DNA from: Chrysopilus asiliformis
Lineage: Eukaryota > Arthropoda > Insecta > Diptera > Rhagionidae
Assembly: GCA_964034945.1 (NCBI GenBank)
Contig: OZ035963.1
Location: 48,873,032-48,937,031, forward strand
DNA length: 64,000 nt
Direction of reading: 5' to 3'
The stretch's first letter is position 1, and each line of letters starts with the position of its first letter. A program made the translations under genes and the position numbers. Below are positions 1 to 12,255 of this stretch, piece after piece. The notes below the pieces were generated by a model. It saw only the letters and a program-made list of their open reading frames with translations. It was not told where the DNA came from and did not search any database.

Positions 1-168
1 AAGAAAGTTCTAAATACGATATGCTGACGCTATGAAGTTTCAAACAAAATTGTGTAAAATATATAAAAAACGGAACCGTGTGGACGCAAAATTTGCGCAG
101 TTTTTTAAGAAGGAAAACTGCGCAAACTAAGACGGAGCAAAAAGACGGAGCGTGTGGACCGCGCTTAA
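1..168. repeat. Right end of a probable TWA foldback element
   Basis: A local inverted repeat (TTGCGCAG near 93 against CTGCGCAA near 120) is followed by GTGTGGACCGCGCT and then TAA at 166-168. This resembles the right ends of the complete TAA/TTA-flanked elements further along. The left end would lie outside the window, so the assignment is tentative. Confidence 0.35.
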
Positions 169-915
169 AGAACGATGCACGATTTTGCTTCTAAACTAAC
201 TTTTGAATCAGTGAAGTTTTCGTTTTGGTTATGGACTTTTTGGAAAGGGCACAGTCTCTAGTTTCATCTACACGCAGAGAAAAAAAATAGTTGTTTTTAA
301 CAACTTTTCAATTATTTAGTAATGGCAAATCGTGACTATCACTTTTGTAGTTGATCTTTATTATAAAGAATAGTTGATCACAATATAAAATTGTAAATAA
401 TTACAATAAAATAGTTCTTGCCAGATTACATTAGTAGTAAAATTTTATTGCATAATAATTACTTTTAATTATTTTATTATAGATTTAATTTAAAAATAGT
501 TATATTTATTAAAAAACAATTATTTTTTCATTAAGTCTACTGCGAAATAGTAGAAATTCAGACTCAAAATAATTATTTTGTGTTTGAAATTACTTTAAAA
601 TAGTTACTGTGTATTACAAAAGTCGTCATTTTTAACTATTTTCTAATCACTGTTATTACAAATTAGTTAAAATTATTAGAAAAATAATGATTTTTCAATT
701 ATTTTGCCCTGAATTTACTGAAAAACAGAAACTCAACAGAAAAAAAACAGAATGTGTTGTGCTACAAAAATATTTTATTTCCAGTAAAAATAACCTTAAC
801 AAGGATTTATCACAAAAGAAAAACTCAAAATCACATTAGCATGAGGATGGCATCACGAGAATCTATATAAAAAGTAGAATGTAAAATGAGAAATTTACTA
901 ACAAAAAAAAATTAC

Positions 916-1047
916 CTTCTGTCGTATTTCCGTTCTCGTTATGTTTGTCTTTAATTTTATACGAAATTTATGAAAATGCGTGTGTAGACTTTCCCATTTG
1001 CTCACGCATTTTATCCAATCATCTTGGAGATATTTCAAGAATTTCGT
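916..1047 (-). pseudogene. Second exon-like open segment inside the TIR element
   Basis: On the minus strand a pyrimidine-rich tract ending in TAACTAG is followed by exactly 44 open codons and then AAG and GTAATT, a plausible donor. The peptide contains the string YLQDDWIKCVSKW and is rich in Lys. It is open only if the upstream intron is in phase 0, whereas the exon-like segment at 1303-1432 ends in phase 1. The two therefore do not join directly. It could be a decayed gene or chance. Confidence 0.25.
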
Positions 1048-1302
1048 CTAGTTAAAAAAACTGTATTAGTGCTCTGTGATTTAAAGCAAATATTGTACTT
1101 GTTATAGTTTTTATTCAACAAAATAGCATAAAAATGAATAATACCAGTTAGAGAACACTCCGCTTTCAGATGGTTTGATTCGCCTGTCTCTTTGTTAGCA
1201 CAGTTCTTTAAGATTTTATTTTTCTGGAAAGTTAAGGAAGAAACGAATTTTATTTCTAAGTAAAAATGTTGGAAAAATTGAAAAAATGCAAAAAAATCTT
1301 AC

Positions 1303-1432
1303 CGTTGAATATAGGATATAGAGATGATAAATCCCAAGAATCTAACAAGACGAATAGGGGATCCAGTGAAGTTTGATCCAACACAATAATCGGCGCACCC
1401 TCAGCTGCTTCTTGATAATCTGACTGTTCCAT
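1303..1432 (-). pseudogene. Exon-like segment, possible SAM-like domain start
   Basis: Starting at an ATG (1430-1432, minus strand), 43 codons stay open and end one base into a codon at a good splice donor (G then GTAAGA). The peptide begins MEQSDYQEAA and contains VLLDSWDLSSLYPIF, whose spacing of Leu, Trp, Leu, Tyr and Phe resembles the first helices of SAM-type domains in insect proteins. It lies in the middle of the 271-1871 TIR element, so it may be part of the element's own gene or a captured host exon. No downstream exon in matching phase was found, hence the pseudogene label. Confidence 0.3.
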
Positions 1433-1918
1433 TTAATGCACTTGAAAAATTCACAACTTTACCACACGAAAACGAGGAGCAAAATGACGCGTCAGTAGAA
1501 AGTAGCAAATTTTTAATAAATTTGTAATAGATTTTATTACAAATTTGTCATTTTTACTATTATATAATTTTTTTTATTATTTCAAATCTGAAACCTATCA
1601 TTATGTAGTTAAAATTAGAGAACTCAACTACAAAACGATAAACAAATAGTACCAAATAGTTATTTGTATTTTAACTATTTGTTATAATTAAAATTGATTA
1701 TTTTGCTGTAAACACCGAAATGAGAGCATTTTAGACATGGTTACTATTTCGCACTATTTCTTGACTATTCTTTAACAACTTTAACTATTTTTGGATGTTC
1801 ATCGAGATTCGTAGAATTATCAACATCAACTACCAAAAATAATAAAATTAACTATTTTTTTTCTCTGAGTGTATATGGTATATGGCGTCAAGAGCCACCG
1901 AATTGCAGGGGGATGGTG

Positions 1919-1980
1919 AGGGGTTAACGAACTTTCTCCATGATTTCTGTGAAAAATCACAAGAAAGTTCGTTAACCCCT
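1919..1980. repeat. Perfect 19-bp-arm hairpin
   Basis: AGGGGTTAACGAACTTTCT at 1919-1937 is repeated perfectly in inverse orientation at 1962-1980 with a 24-bp loop. No TSD or TIR context was recognised. It could be a remnant of a foldback element. Confidence 0.7.
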
Positions 1981-3659
1981 CCAAAAAGTCCTCAACCAAA
2001 GTAAAACCTACACGGGTTCAAAAGTTAACCCAGGGGCACGAAAAACGCTATTTCTTGCATGGTTCTTTGTGCAATATTTTCCTTGAAACAGGCTATTTTC
2101 CCCACAACCATTACCTATCCCTTAATTGCAGCTCAACTATCTTAAAGATAAAAATATTTTCTATCTATTGCGTCACATAAAAACAAGAACCCATTAATAT
2201 CACCATAACGAATCTGCAATAAATTTCCCACCCTGAATGCATTATAATTTAACCACGTACAATTTTGTTCTATTGTGTCACGAAATGAATCCACATACAG
2301 GAATTTTAATATCTGTTAACTGTTTGTGTTGCTATGTGACATAATGTGGATGCATTAAAATTTCACAGACATCACAAGCGCTCAGAATTTCTTTTTTCTG
2401 GTTTAATAACATACGATTTATAATAAAAAATATGAAAAATATTTTATTATGGCAAACAACTTTTATATGTGAATCACGAGGGCAGAGATAATCCTAGTTA
2501 AACATGATCAATAATAATATAATCCGTTAATGTAGTCTACGTGAGCAAACAAACAATAAAAATTAAACAGAATAAAAGAAGAAAATAATGAAAAAAAATC
2601 ACACGAAAACATTGGAAAAAAAAATTATCCAATTGTCAAAATAAATCAATTAAGAAGCAAATCCTGTTTTCTCGAATGACAATCCAAGCAGGATAACGAT
2701 GACATTTTAACCTATTGCAAAGCAACTAATAAACCAATGATAAGTTCAAGGTTTTCACTTCAATTCGGTTTTCCTTGATCCAGGAAGGGTTTGGGAGTTA
2801 AAGGAAAATATGCCAATGACTATCCAATCTAGCCAAGATTTTCTCCGACTGAACGTGATAGTTTTTTTTACTTGATTGCGGCCTCATGCAGAGTACGAGC
2901 GATGTGATGTCATGCATGTCACTTATCCTTATTGAAGTGCTCAAGGATCGTTGATGAGGGTGTCCCCGGATGTCCTTTTTGGTGATCTCTGGTGACCTGA
3001 ATCCGGTTTCGCTTCACAGTACATGACAAAAATCAATGCCTTTAAAATGTGAAATTTGTCACTTTGAATCAAGTCGGCACGATTTGTTTTTTTGTAAAGC
3101 CGGAATGGCCAACAACATGCTATTTTAAAGACGAAACGGCTCATTTGTTTGTGAAGAAAAACTTGGGTTAGTTTCCAATCACAGATTATGTCACGTGTCC
3201 GGTTATACATCCCACACGGGTTGTTTGTGCATTTAATCCATTTGAAACGGTCCTCAATATTCCCATTCTGTTTATTATGAATTGACTTTCGTATGTAGAT
3301 ACTATTCGAAAGATGAGAAAGGAACGTTGAGAATCTGACGTTTATAGTAATGGAACCGATGGCAAGAGGAGCTGGATAGGCTTTTAGATAAATAAAACAG
3401 ATTTCTTCCATCCCTTGGGATCGTTCGATTTCTTGATTTGTTTACTTAAGAAGTTTTCCGGGGAAATCCGGTCGACTTATTGACTTTTCCCCAGTTTACT
3501 ATCCTTCTTCGATACACTCCCGCTGTTTGTCGTGATACAAATGTCTTCACGTTTTTATCCAATACCCATTAGTCCCTGGGCTCTAGGACATTCCTACTCT
3601 CCATTGCCTCCTTCGCAATCGATTATCGATTTAGGAGATTTGATGGTGAGATTTTTGTA
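1981..3659. other. No supported feature
   Basis: AT-rich sequence with short poly-A and poly-T runs. A 156-codon open stretch on the minus strand (2941-3411) shows no recognisable domain. Confidence 0.6.
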
Positions 3660-4708
3660 CACAGAAAATAAAATGTATGTAAATATTACGAAAACGTTTG
3701 TTAATATAACGAAACCATTTGTCTCCAATGGGCCGAAAAATATTTTGTTATCGGTATGATGTCAATTTTGTTAAGTTTTTGTATTTTTGTATTTCGTTTT
3801 CACAAAAATTTTGTTAATATTACAAATATTTTGTAAATATTACAAATATTTTGTAAATATTACAAAAACAAATCTCTCTTGTTGATATGGAATCTCTTTC
3901 TGTTTCTTGCTTAGTGTGTGTTCATAGAATTTAATATATGCAACTAATGAGCGGAAATTGTTTTAGTGTGATGACTTCAAAAATTAAGAGATGCTTGTTT
4001 GTTTCTGATAGTTTCTATATTGAATATTCGTATGGAGGAAATGTTTTATGACGGCCAATATGATGCGAAATGAAAATAATTTATTTTGAATGATTTTTCT
4101 TACAAAAACTTCGAACGAATGAATTCTCTCGGCGAATGTTGTTGTGTTTCCTCGAAAAAATACTATTCCCGTTTAGTATTTTTCGAAAATGGGAAAAAAT
4201 TATCGAAATCTGAAAAAAATGGGCATAAAAAATATTTCAAAAAAGCATTCCAACTAATGTCTAAACTAAGAAATGCTTTCCCAAAACTGATTTTTTGCAT
4301 CAGTTTTATGAAAAATTATTGGAATCGCTTTAAAATCGAGTTTTTAGAACTGACGAATCGACTAACAAAATCGTCGCCATTTTTTCGTCATGCACAAGTG
4401 TGGCGCAGTTCTACTAGTAGTCTAATTACCTGCTGCAGGCATCCAAACATTAACAGCAGGGAATTGGATGCTTACAGCGGCTAATGAGACCACTAATAGA
4501 AAAGCTTGTGTATCGTAATGACGCCATGATGCAAATCAGATTTGACAAAATGTACTTCGTAATATTAACAAATTTTAGTAACTATACGAAAAAATATTCG
4601 TTAATTTTTTCGTAGTATATACAAAACTTCAGTAATATTTACGAATTTTTTTTTGTTAGGCTTAACAAAACCCATTTTGTAAATAATACGACATTATTTT
4701 TTTCTGTG
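3660..4708. mobile_element. TIR element with TA target duplication, 1.05 kb
   Basis: CACAGAAAATAAAATG at the left and the inverse of CACAGAAAAAAATAATG at the right are flanked by TA (3658-3659 and 4709-4710). The interior carries repeated AATATTTTGTAAATATTACA words in the left half and inverse versions in the right half. A smaller imperfect hairpin near 4388-4510 looks like a separate insertion. The open stretch 4086-4484 shows no known domain. Confidence 0.55.
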
Positions 4709-4902
4709 TACCCACAGAGATTTTGTATGCCAAAGCAGCAATTTGTGATTATAGTCTACAGGAGTAGGGATGGGCTGAGTTCGTTACTTTTATGATACGA
4801 AACTCATTCGTTACTTTTGGGGTAGTAATCTTTACTTTCTGTTCGGTATTTTTATTTCCCATTGAACTAATTCTGTAGAAATTTAAACTTCTTACCTTTG
4901 TA

Positions 4903-5464
4903 AAGGGTCTTTGAATAAGGACATAACAATTTTGTATTTAAAAAAAATGCACCCTAAAACTTTTTTTCTGATCTGGCAATGCTAAAACGTCAGTCAAGGT
5001 TTACATTTTTATCATGGTGAAGTTCACGAACGAGCAACGTTTGAAAATTATTAAAACTTACTACCGAAATTCTGAGTCGGTGGTCGCAATCGTGTAATCT
5101 CGAGAAATGGTCCGGTCGAATGGCCTCCTCGCTCATGCGATTTAACGCCGTTGGATTTCTTTTTTTGGTGTTATGTTAAGTCGTTGGTTTATACCAACAA
5201 GCCAACAACGTTAGAGGAGCCCAAGAACAATATCGAACGCGAAATTGCTAACGTTCCGGCCGATATGTGTGGAAGAGTGGTGGAAAATTGGCTCCAAAGA
5301 ATCAATCAGTGCAAACGTGCTCGCGGTGGCCATATGAACGACATCGAATTTCATACTTAAATGTAACATGTCCACTACACCTGGAATAAATTTCAGCCCG
5401 ATATCTCAATTATTCTGTGTTTTATTTAAATACAAAATTGTTATGTCCTTATTGAAAGACCCGA
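4903..5464 (+). mobile_element. Internally deleted mariner-like element
   Basis: Inverted termini GGGTCTTTGAATAAGGACAT (4905-4924, similarity continuing to 4940) and their inverse at 5427-5462 enclose a transposase relic. The first codons and the last third of the transposase are joined and the middle is missing. A second related element lies at 41,443-41,990 on the other strand. Confidence 0.75.
5014..5360 (+). pseudogene. Mariner-like DDD transposase relic
   Basis: The N-terminal part starts at ATG 5014 with VKFTNEQRLKIIKTYYRN, a helix-turn-helix start seen in arthropod mariner-like transposases, and stops at 5095-5097. Overlapping in another frame, a C-terminal part with ISRNGPVEWPPRSCDLTPLD continues to the stop at 5358-5360. 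In this family the Asp of LTPLD is the third catalytic acidic residue. About two thirds of the protein, including the first two catalytic Asp, is deleted, and the join falls in a GCAATCGTG stretch. Substitutions such as FFFWCY in place of FFLWGY show further decay. It is non-functional. Confidence 0.75.
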
Positions 5465-6408
5465 CATGTATTTACGACTTGAGTCAACACTTGTGAAATT
5501 CACTTTGTTGGATTTTTTCTACCTTTTTTATGCAAATGCAAATTATAAAATACATATGCATAAAAATCTTTCAAAGTGAACTCTAAAAAACAAAATTTTA
5601 AGAATTTTCCAAAGAAAATTCAAAGTATTTTCCCAGAAGCTCATTCATCACTTTTTCAACACTAAATTAGACTTTTAAATAAGCTGCAAAATATGAAGTC
5701 AAGTGACATTTTAAATTTGAATTTTCAGAAGAATTATTGCTTGACGTTAAACCAACGGTTTTTTTTCACGTACATAGGTATCCGTACAGACACCGAATTG
5801 TGCTCCTTGGACCTTGCCATTAATTATTACCGAGTGTCCTTTGCTCCCACATGAAATCAGGGAAGATCTTAGTCGGGATTGACGTTAAATGTGGTCCAAT
5901 GAACGGTCATTCACCGATGAGTTTTAATTAAAAAGCCTCCCGTATAATCGAATTCTAGACTGATTGAGTTTTGGTGGCTTTGCTAATGGCATTGTCGTTC
6001 AACTTTCAATGTCCTAAACGGGACACGTTGGACACATCCTGGCCCACGAACGAAGATCGTTGCTTTCTACATCACTTAACATGATTGGCACATAATTTCT
6101 CTATAGAACCAATCCCCAGGATGAATTGAGATTTTTTGTATTCGGGTTTTCCTTAGAGAATAGTAACAAAATGATTTTATTTTTTCATTCGATTTCATTC
6201 TATTGTATTATTATTTTTATTTTGGTTTGTCAGACATAATTGTGTGTAGTTACCGGTTGAAGATGATTTTTTTTATATACTTTTCATGAGGTTCTTCCAT
6301 CAGTGCCTTAGTCATGTCCCTGTCTACCATCAAGGATGATTATCGGTCGATTAGAATTGAATATGGGTAGAGTTTCTTGATTTGAAAAGTCCTTCATAAT
6401 ACTTAGGG
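5465..6408. other. No supported feature
   Basis: AT-rich unique-looking sequence. No TIR, open frame with domain content or tandem repeat was recognised. Confidence 0.6.
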
Positions 6409-6682
6409 TGACCATGTGTCCTGGAATTACGGGGACAGTCCCGGATTCAGGTATATTGTCCCGGAGTTCCGAGAATTAAAAGTTTGTCGCGGAATTATGC
6501 AACCTAGTGTTTTAATTTATCAAACAGTTAAAAAACGATCACTAAATATGCAAAAAATACTCTACTCCCGTTGGATGTTTCTGTAAATAACGATTTTTTT
6601 GCGCCGCACATTTTTTTTAACGATTTTCGACAAACGGGTTGTATATTCCAAAAATTTTTGCCTGCGGCGCGTTTCATTTTAA

Positions 6683-7230
6683 TGGTTTAACCACAGTGAA
6701 GGCGGCTAGCGGCAGCGGTGGGCGGCATTTTTTGCACTAAAGTAGCGCAACAAGAGCTGCTACAATACAGCGGCAACGGCAGCGCACTTTTTCCGTCGCC
6801 GCCGAGTTTGAAACAACGTCAAACTTGTCGCCGCCGCCCAAAATGTTTTATGAAAACCACCACATTCGGCGCCACATTCTATGACGATTTTCCTTCGTTG
6901 TTTTGTGACAACCACCACATTCGGCGTCACATTCTATGACGATTTTTGACGTTTTGATTTCGCAAAATGCCGGCAACGGAGGAAAAATTAAAAAAGTTCG
7001 TAAAAGGAAATCCAATGCTCTACGATTTGGCTCATCCTCAATATAAAAGGACAGACCTCAAGGACAATAAATACAGCGAAGTAGCGGACGAATGAAATAA
7101 GTTTTAACGTTTCAATGTTGACAGAAGCATGTGCCGACGGTGCCGCTATCATGGCGCGGCAGAATGTGTGGCGGCGCCATGCCGCCCGCCGTCGCTGCTG
7201 CCGCTTGCTGCCTTCATTGTGGTTGAACCA
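6683..7230 (+). mobile_element. Harbinger-like non-autonomous element, copy 1
   Basis: The 548-bp element starts TGGTTTAACCACAGTGAAGG and ends with the inverse of TGGTTCAACCACAATGAAGG. Both ends are flanked by TAA (6680-6682, 7231-7233), the 3-bp TWA target typical of PIF/Harbinger. Inside the TIRs lies a GC-rich subterminal stretch (GGCGGCTAGCGGCAG and its inverse). The centre contains a MADF-domain relic. Copy 2 lies at 44,570-45,125. Confidence 0.8.
6967..7107 (+). pseudogene. MADF-domain protein relic in Harbinger-like element
   Basis: From ATG 6967 the frame reads MPATEEKLKKFVKGNPMLYD, then LAHPQYK and further residues to a stop at 7093-7095. Four codons later comes a second stop at 7105-7107, at the position where copy 2 also ends. 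The pattern (basic helix, then NP.LYDL.HP.YK, then EVA) is the N-terminal two thirds of a MADF domain, a Myb/SANT-like DNA-binding fold found in insects. PIF/Harbinger elements typically encode a Myb-like second protein beside the transposase. Compared with copy 2, a Leu codon (TTA) here is TGA, so this copy is truncated by a nonsense change. Confidence 0.7.
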
Positions 7231-7349
7231 TAATGGTATTTTTACAATTTCCTTTGTGATCATTTCGCTCTTTACGTTGTGATTATTCCGCTTTTATCGC
7301 TTTTAAAATTAAATTAATTCCTCATTTTATTTAAAAAAAAAAAATGAAC

Positions 7350-8232
7350 GCACATTTCTTAATTTTTAAAAGCTTTTATTTAGCTTGCCTTCTTATCTGT
7401 TTGTCGGGCTCAAATCTTGCAATCGAATTTGGATCCCACTTCCACTCATCCGATTGACTTGAAATTTTACACACATACGTAAGTCCGATGACAATACAAT
7501 ATTTTCACTACTTCGTCCTTGTAACGAAGTTTTTTCAGTTGAATTTCAGGGTCCTGCGATTGCGAAATAAAACTGAAACACATCTGGTATGTACCAATAC
7601 ATTTACCAATTAAATTTCTTTGCAATCGCTACGTGCCACCAGATTTATCAGTTATATTTCTGGAAATTGACTCGAAAAAGTACATTAGCTAACATTCAGT
7701 CAGTAGCAGCTAGTATTTCAAGCGAAACACTTTGATTTTGCAATTGTAATAACAAAAAGTTATTTGGGAAAATGCTAGGAAAAATAGTTGGAACAATTCT
7801 TGAAAAAATGATTGGAAAAATGGTAGGAAAACTTCTACATACATCGGTTGGACTTCTACATGTTACATCGGTAGAATAAATGACGTCACGACTGAATTGG
7901 ATACGTCAAACCTTTTAATTCGTGGTAATTTTCAATTACAACTCCAATTAAAAATCCTACAACACAATATTTTCACAACTTCGTCCTTGTAAGGATAAGG
8001 GAAGGTCCTGTAAGGATATCGTGATTATCCTTTTTTTCAAATTTCCCGAAAAAAAATCTCATTTGGGGGTTTTTAGGATAGCTGAATTCGATTCTGACGT
8101 TGAGAAGTCTGTAAGGATAACGGAAGGTGCTGTTAGGATAATGTCATTATACTTTTCCCCAAATTTCCCCAAATTTCCTGGAAAAATTCCCATCAAGGGG
8201 TTTTTGGGATCGCTTAATTCGATTTTAGAGTC
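7350..8232. repeat. Family D repeat
   Basis: Shares AAAAGCTTTTATTTAG, TTCCACTCATCCGATTGAC, CACTACTTCGTCCTT and GTCCTGTAAGGAT in the same order with 24,765-25,095, and shorter parts with 21,940-22,190 and 33,045-33,175. Unclassified dispersed repeat. No coding capacity seen. Confidence 0.5.
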
Positions 8233-8235
8233 TAA

Positions 8236-8480
8236 GGCACTTGGCACACCGAATGCGAATTCGCACCGCATTGCGAAAAAGTTCAAACTTATCAAGCCAT
8301 CTTATATCGTATGTTATCTACATGAGCTCTAATTTTGCAGAGACTGCAATTTTGCGGAGATCGCATTGTTACGTAATACAAAATTAGAGCTCATGTAGAT
8401 GACATATGACATAAGATCGCATGGTAAACTTGAACTTTTTCGCAATGCGGTGCGAATTCGCATTCAGTGTGCCAAGTGCC
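8236..8480. mobile_element. TWA foldback MITE, 245 bp
   Basis: GGCACTTGGCACACCGAATG at the left is mirrored by CATTCAGTGTGCCAAGTGCC at the right, and the two halves pair along most of their length (GCGAATTCGCACCGCATTGC and its inverse). TAA lies immediately outside both ends (8233-8235, 8481-8483). Confidence 0.85.
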
Positions 8481-8974
8481 TAAAGGTCTGCAAAAATGAC
8501 TCAAAAGCAAGGATATTTATATTCGAAGACTAAAAAGTATTCGAGTCGCGAAAGATAGACGTTATTTTGGATTTTTAGTTATACTAATCAAATACGAAAT
8601 ACGAATTAAAAAGGATAAAATACAAAAAATTGAAAAAAAAAATAAAATAAAAACAGCTTTTATCTCAATAAAATGTACTAAAAAGGAAAAAATAATTTTT
8701 TGAGCGCTGTGTGTCAGAAATAAAAGCGAGATAAATGCATTAAAGGTAAATGGAATAAATATTTATCTCGCTTTCCTTTTTGATTTTTCCCTTCTAGTAC
8801 AATTTTTAAAGTAAAAGATTTTTTTAAACTCTTTTTTGTATTTTTTTTCTATCAAGTGTTGTTTTGTAAATATATACAATTTGTAGTTTCTTTGGTGTTC
8901 CGTTGCAAAGAGCCTCGCCACCCACTCTGCTCATCTTGTCCTGGATTGACCCAAGAAAAATCTGGTCACCCTAC

Positions 8975-9860
8975 AATACTACACGCCGATTTAGTTATTT
9001 TCTCAGCCCTGATTGCGATTGTCAGGGAGGAAATTGTGATTGTCTATATTCGGTTTCTATTGACTAGGACTAGTTTTGATAAAAACATACCTATTTATGC
9101 TGGTATGTAAGAAATGACACGAAAACGTACAAACATCTAAGAAACTCAATCTGAAATCGATGAATCCAATATTTCCGTTTATTCTCTTTTTGATTTAAGC
9201 TTACGCTTGGATGGGGTCCTTTTTGCAGTGTAATGGACGATTTAATTCCCATTGAGTCCTTAGTTTCGTTTTTTCCAATTGAACGTATTTCAAATTATAT
9301 GACTGTGTGCGGGTACTTATATTTGTTTACTAAGGAACAGAATAGAATAATTGTCATCGCGATAAAATATGATTGCCTCTAGTAAATCCATGATGACAAG
9401 TACTTTTTTTTCGAGTATTTGTCGATAATAACAAAGAATAAGTATCTGAAGAAGGGAAAGAAAGGACAAAATTTTTTGATGAGTGGAGAGTCCGTCCGAT
9501 AAAAGTATAGCTATCGTCTTGTCTGCATAAGAACACGAAATTCAATGTGTGTGTGAGACAAGATGTCGGAATTGAGAGAATTATCATATGGGGGGTTGCC
9601 AGATGAACATTTGGCAAATTATAAATTTAAAAAATATTGAATCTAAATTCATGCTAAAAAAATTTAAATAATCTAACCAAGGCATAAATTAATATGTGAT
9701 TTTCCACACCACCTTCAGCTAAATTCTCACTTCTTCATGCAGCAACCATAACGAATTTAATAAAAATCTATTGCTTGGCTTTTAGTTTTATAACAACTTT
9801 AAACAATATGTTTATTAAATGAATTAGTTTATAGTTTTATGAAGCTCTTATACTAAGTTC
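8975..9860. other. No supported feature
   Basis: AT-rich sequence. Nothing beyond short chance open frames was seen. Confidence 0.6.
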
Positions 9861-10455
9861 AGACCGACACAAAATCACGTAATTTTACGAAATGATTTAG
9901 AACTTAAACCAAAGTGTTCACACAGATATTAAGGTAATTTTGTTTCACATTTCAACTACAGGATTGCTATGAATTTTAGTGTAGGATTGCTATAAATTTT
10001 AGTAATATGATGAATAATACAATTCAAAACATCGATGAAATATGTGCAAACAGAATTAGACACTTTAGACGACAATGGAAATTATCTGTAATGAAAATAA
10101 ACAATTATTTTCCATTTCATATCTAATCGCATCAAAAACAAGTCAATTTTTTTTTGCCCCGCGTAAGTTGTTTACTAATATATCCTTTTCGCGTGCGGAA
10201 CACGGCTTCTTTTTCTTATATCTCCGTCGTTCCAATCCAGCACAAATGTCAAAACTGATGTACTCAAGAGAGCTGAATGAGTGATGCAGGGTTGTATTCA
10301 TTGTTTTTGCTTGATTTCGTTCGTAATTTTATGGAACTTGCATACTTTTAGTGATTTTTGAAAACAGGTTAATGTACTGGAAATCTCGTGGTTTCGAGGA
10401 AGATTTCGTTCAAAATTACGAAAATCTTCAAAATTACGTGATTTTGTGTCGGTCT
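9861..10455. repeat. 25-bp perfect inverted repeats 0.5 kb apart
   Basis: The 25-bp arm at 9861-9885 begins AGACCGACACAAAATCACGT and is repeated in perfect inverse at 10,431-10,455. Related AAAATTACG words occur inside both arms. It may be a TIR element, but no target duplication was identified. Confidence 0.5.
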
Positions 10456-12007
10456 TTTTCCGAAGACGATTTGCGGAACAAAACATTCTTTCGTGGAAAT
10501 GAAGTTCGCAAACACGATCAATGCAAGTGCCGTTTATGTTTATCAAATCTTGCCGATTTATCGAAGTTAGCCAAATTTTTTTCCTAAGATAAATTTAAGG
10601 ATTTATTTTAAAGGAACATTATATTTTAGAAACCGAAATTATCAAATTTCATGTATTTAAAATAAAGCACAATAGTAAGGAATTGCCTTTTAAATTGTCG
10701 CGCTTAATTTCAACTACAAAAGAAAACACCTGGCAATACTACTCAAATACCGCTTTGACTTTGACAGTTCAAAACAACAGTTCAAAACAAACTCCGGTGT
10801 CGCGGAAATTTAGTAAATTTTATCGGTAAATATATCGATTCCAAAACATAAAATTGTGATTTCACGTTGCGACGTATTTCAATTTGATGTAAGTGTTGTT
10901 TTTTTCGCCAAGTGTTGTTTTTTTATTCGCATTTTTAGAAGAAAACCAAAAATTTACCTTTCCATCGGTATCGGAAGCCTGAAAAATTTTCTTTCTGGGT
11001 TTTTCTTGAAACATTCGGTGACAAATAAACATTCGGTGACAAGGCATTTTAAAAATTTTATTCGTGGCATTTTTCAGTGCGGAAACCTATTTTTGTGCAG
11101 TGAAAAACATACGAAAAATGATTTGTTCAATGCCTCAACAAAATGTAAACAAATGGGGCCAGCCGCATTATGTTTGTGTTTGTGATGAGAGAAAATTTCG
11201 TGTTTAAGGTGAGCCAATAAGCTGCTGTTTATGTCACAGCAATTTAAGAAAAAAAAACAGCTTAACACAGTTTTTTAACAAAAATTTCATTTAAAAATGA
11301 CTCGTGGGCCTTCTTTGCGTATAGTTCGCTTACTAAATACAGTTTTTATGTTAAAAAAAATGTGATTTTCGAATTTTGATCTCAAAATATTCGGTCATTT
11401 GGATCACCCTCTCACATTGCATAAACTCCGTGATTTTTTGTTTTTTTGCAGAGACCATTTAAGTGTGCATGACAGAAAGAGACTTACCTTTTGCCTGCAC
11501 ATTTAAAACGTTTTTTTCTATATCGCCTATGCTCACTCAAACGTGGGTTATGAGAATTTCGGTTTCTTTCGCTTCTTCAGATACTTATTCTTTGATAATA
11601 ATCATAAGGCGTTTTCCATGAAACACTCCGGAGCGTTCAGACGTAGATCTCTAAAGGAACACGATTTGGCGATATCAGGGGTACTTCATAACCTGACATG
11701 GACATGAATATGTAGAAATTTTATAATTTTTCCGAGTTTATAAGATTTACCGATCTTGAAAAACTTTGAAAAATCATAAAAGCTAAAAATTTTAATCTAA
11801 ATAAAATTCAAGAGGATTGATGTGGGAATTTAGTCCTTAGAGGTTCTGTATAAGAGAAGTGCCATCTCGCGGAAATTTTTGAATTTAACTACGTCTGCTT
11901 TTACCTTTGAGATCGGGCTTAAGTCGCTCAATGCAACGATTGCTACTCCTGGTCGGTATTGAAAGAGCTTACAAAAAATATTACTGGTACCTAGGTTATT
12001 CCGAATT
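10456..12007. other. No supported feature
   Basis: AT-rich. The stretch near 11,140-11,200 (AATGTAAACAAA, then TATGTTTGTGTTTGTG) weakly resembles 27,815-27,860 inside the TIR element at 27,191-28,005 and may be an old relative. Confidence 0.5.
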
Positions 12008-12255
12008 TTGAAATTTTACGCAGATTCGTTTTTCGTAAAATTCAAGTTCGTTAATGGGCAAAATAGACCATTAGGGGGTGGTACCCCCATACGAACGAAA
12101 ACGTTTTTTGCGAATATCTCAAAAAACGGTGCATCTTATCAAAAAAGTCCAAGAACAAAAGTTATTTAGGATATGATCCAACATAAAACTTCCATACATC
12201 AAAATCCGATTGGAGTTTGACTCCAAAAGTGGAATTTTGATATACCTGTTCAAAA
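12008..12255 (-). repeat. Family A fragment
   Basis: Inverse of the middle of family A: TTACGCAGATTCG, TCGTTAATGGGCAAAA, GGTACCCCCATACGAACGAA, AAAACGGTGCATCTTATC and CATACATCAAAATCC follow in the order seen at 18,660-18,860 on the other strand. Both ends are lost. Confidence 0.6.

Larger units (their letters stand above)
271..1871. mobile_element. TIR DNA element with TA target duplication, 1.6 kb
   Basis: The left end CACGCAGAGAAAAAAAATAG and the right end, which reads CACTCAGAGAAAAAAAATAG in reverse, form terminal inverted repeats. TA lies immediately outside both ends (269-270 and 1872-1873). Both flanks inside the TIRs are AT-rich and full of AATAGTT and AACTATT words in opposite orientation, so much of the element could fold. 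The centre (about 900-1450) has a different texture and holds the exon-like segments listed separately. TA targets fit Tc1/mariner-like elements, but no transposase is visible. Confidence 0.6.
6409..8974. mobile_element. Possible composite element with GGGTGACCA termini
   Basis: AGGGTGACCA at 6408-6417 and its inverse TGGTCACCCT at about 8966-8975 could be the ends of one element now holding the Harbinger-like element (6683-7230), a family D repeat and a foldback MITE. Similar words (GTCCTGGA, CCTGCGGCGC) occur in the complete short element at 52,238-52,660. No clear target duplication was seen, so the two ends may instead belong to separate fragments. Confidence 0.4.

Noticed and set aside
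2941..3411. 156-codon minus-strand open stretch
   Set aside because: No domain, no codon-like regularity and no splice context. AT-rich sequence can give one such stretch in 64 kb.
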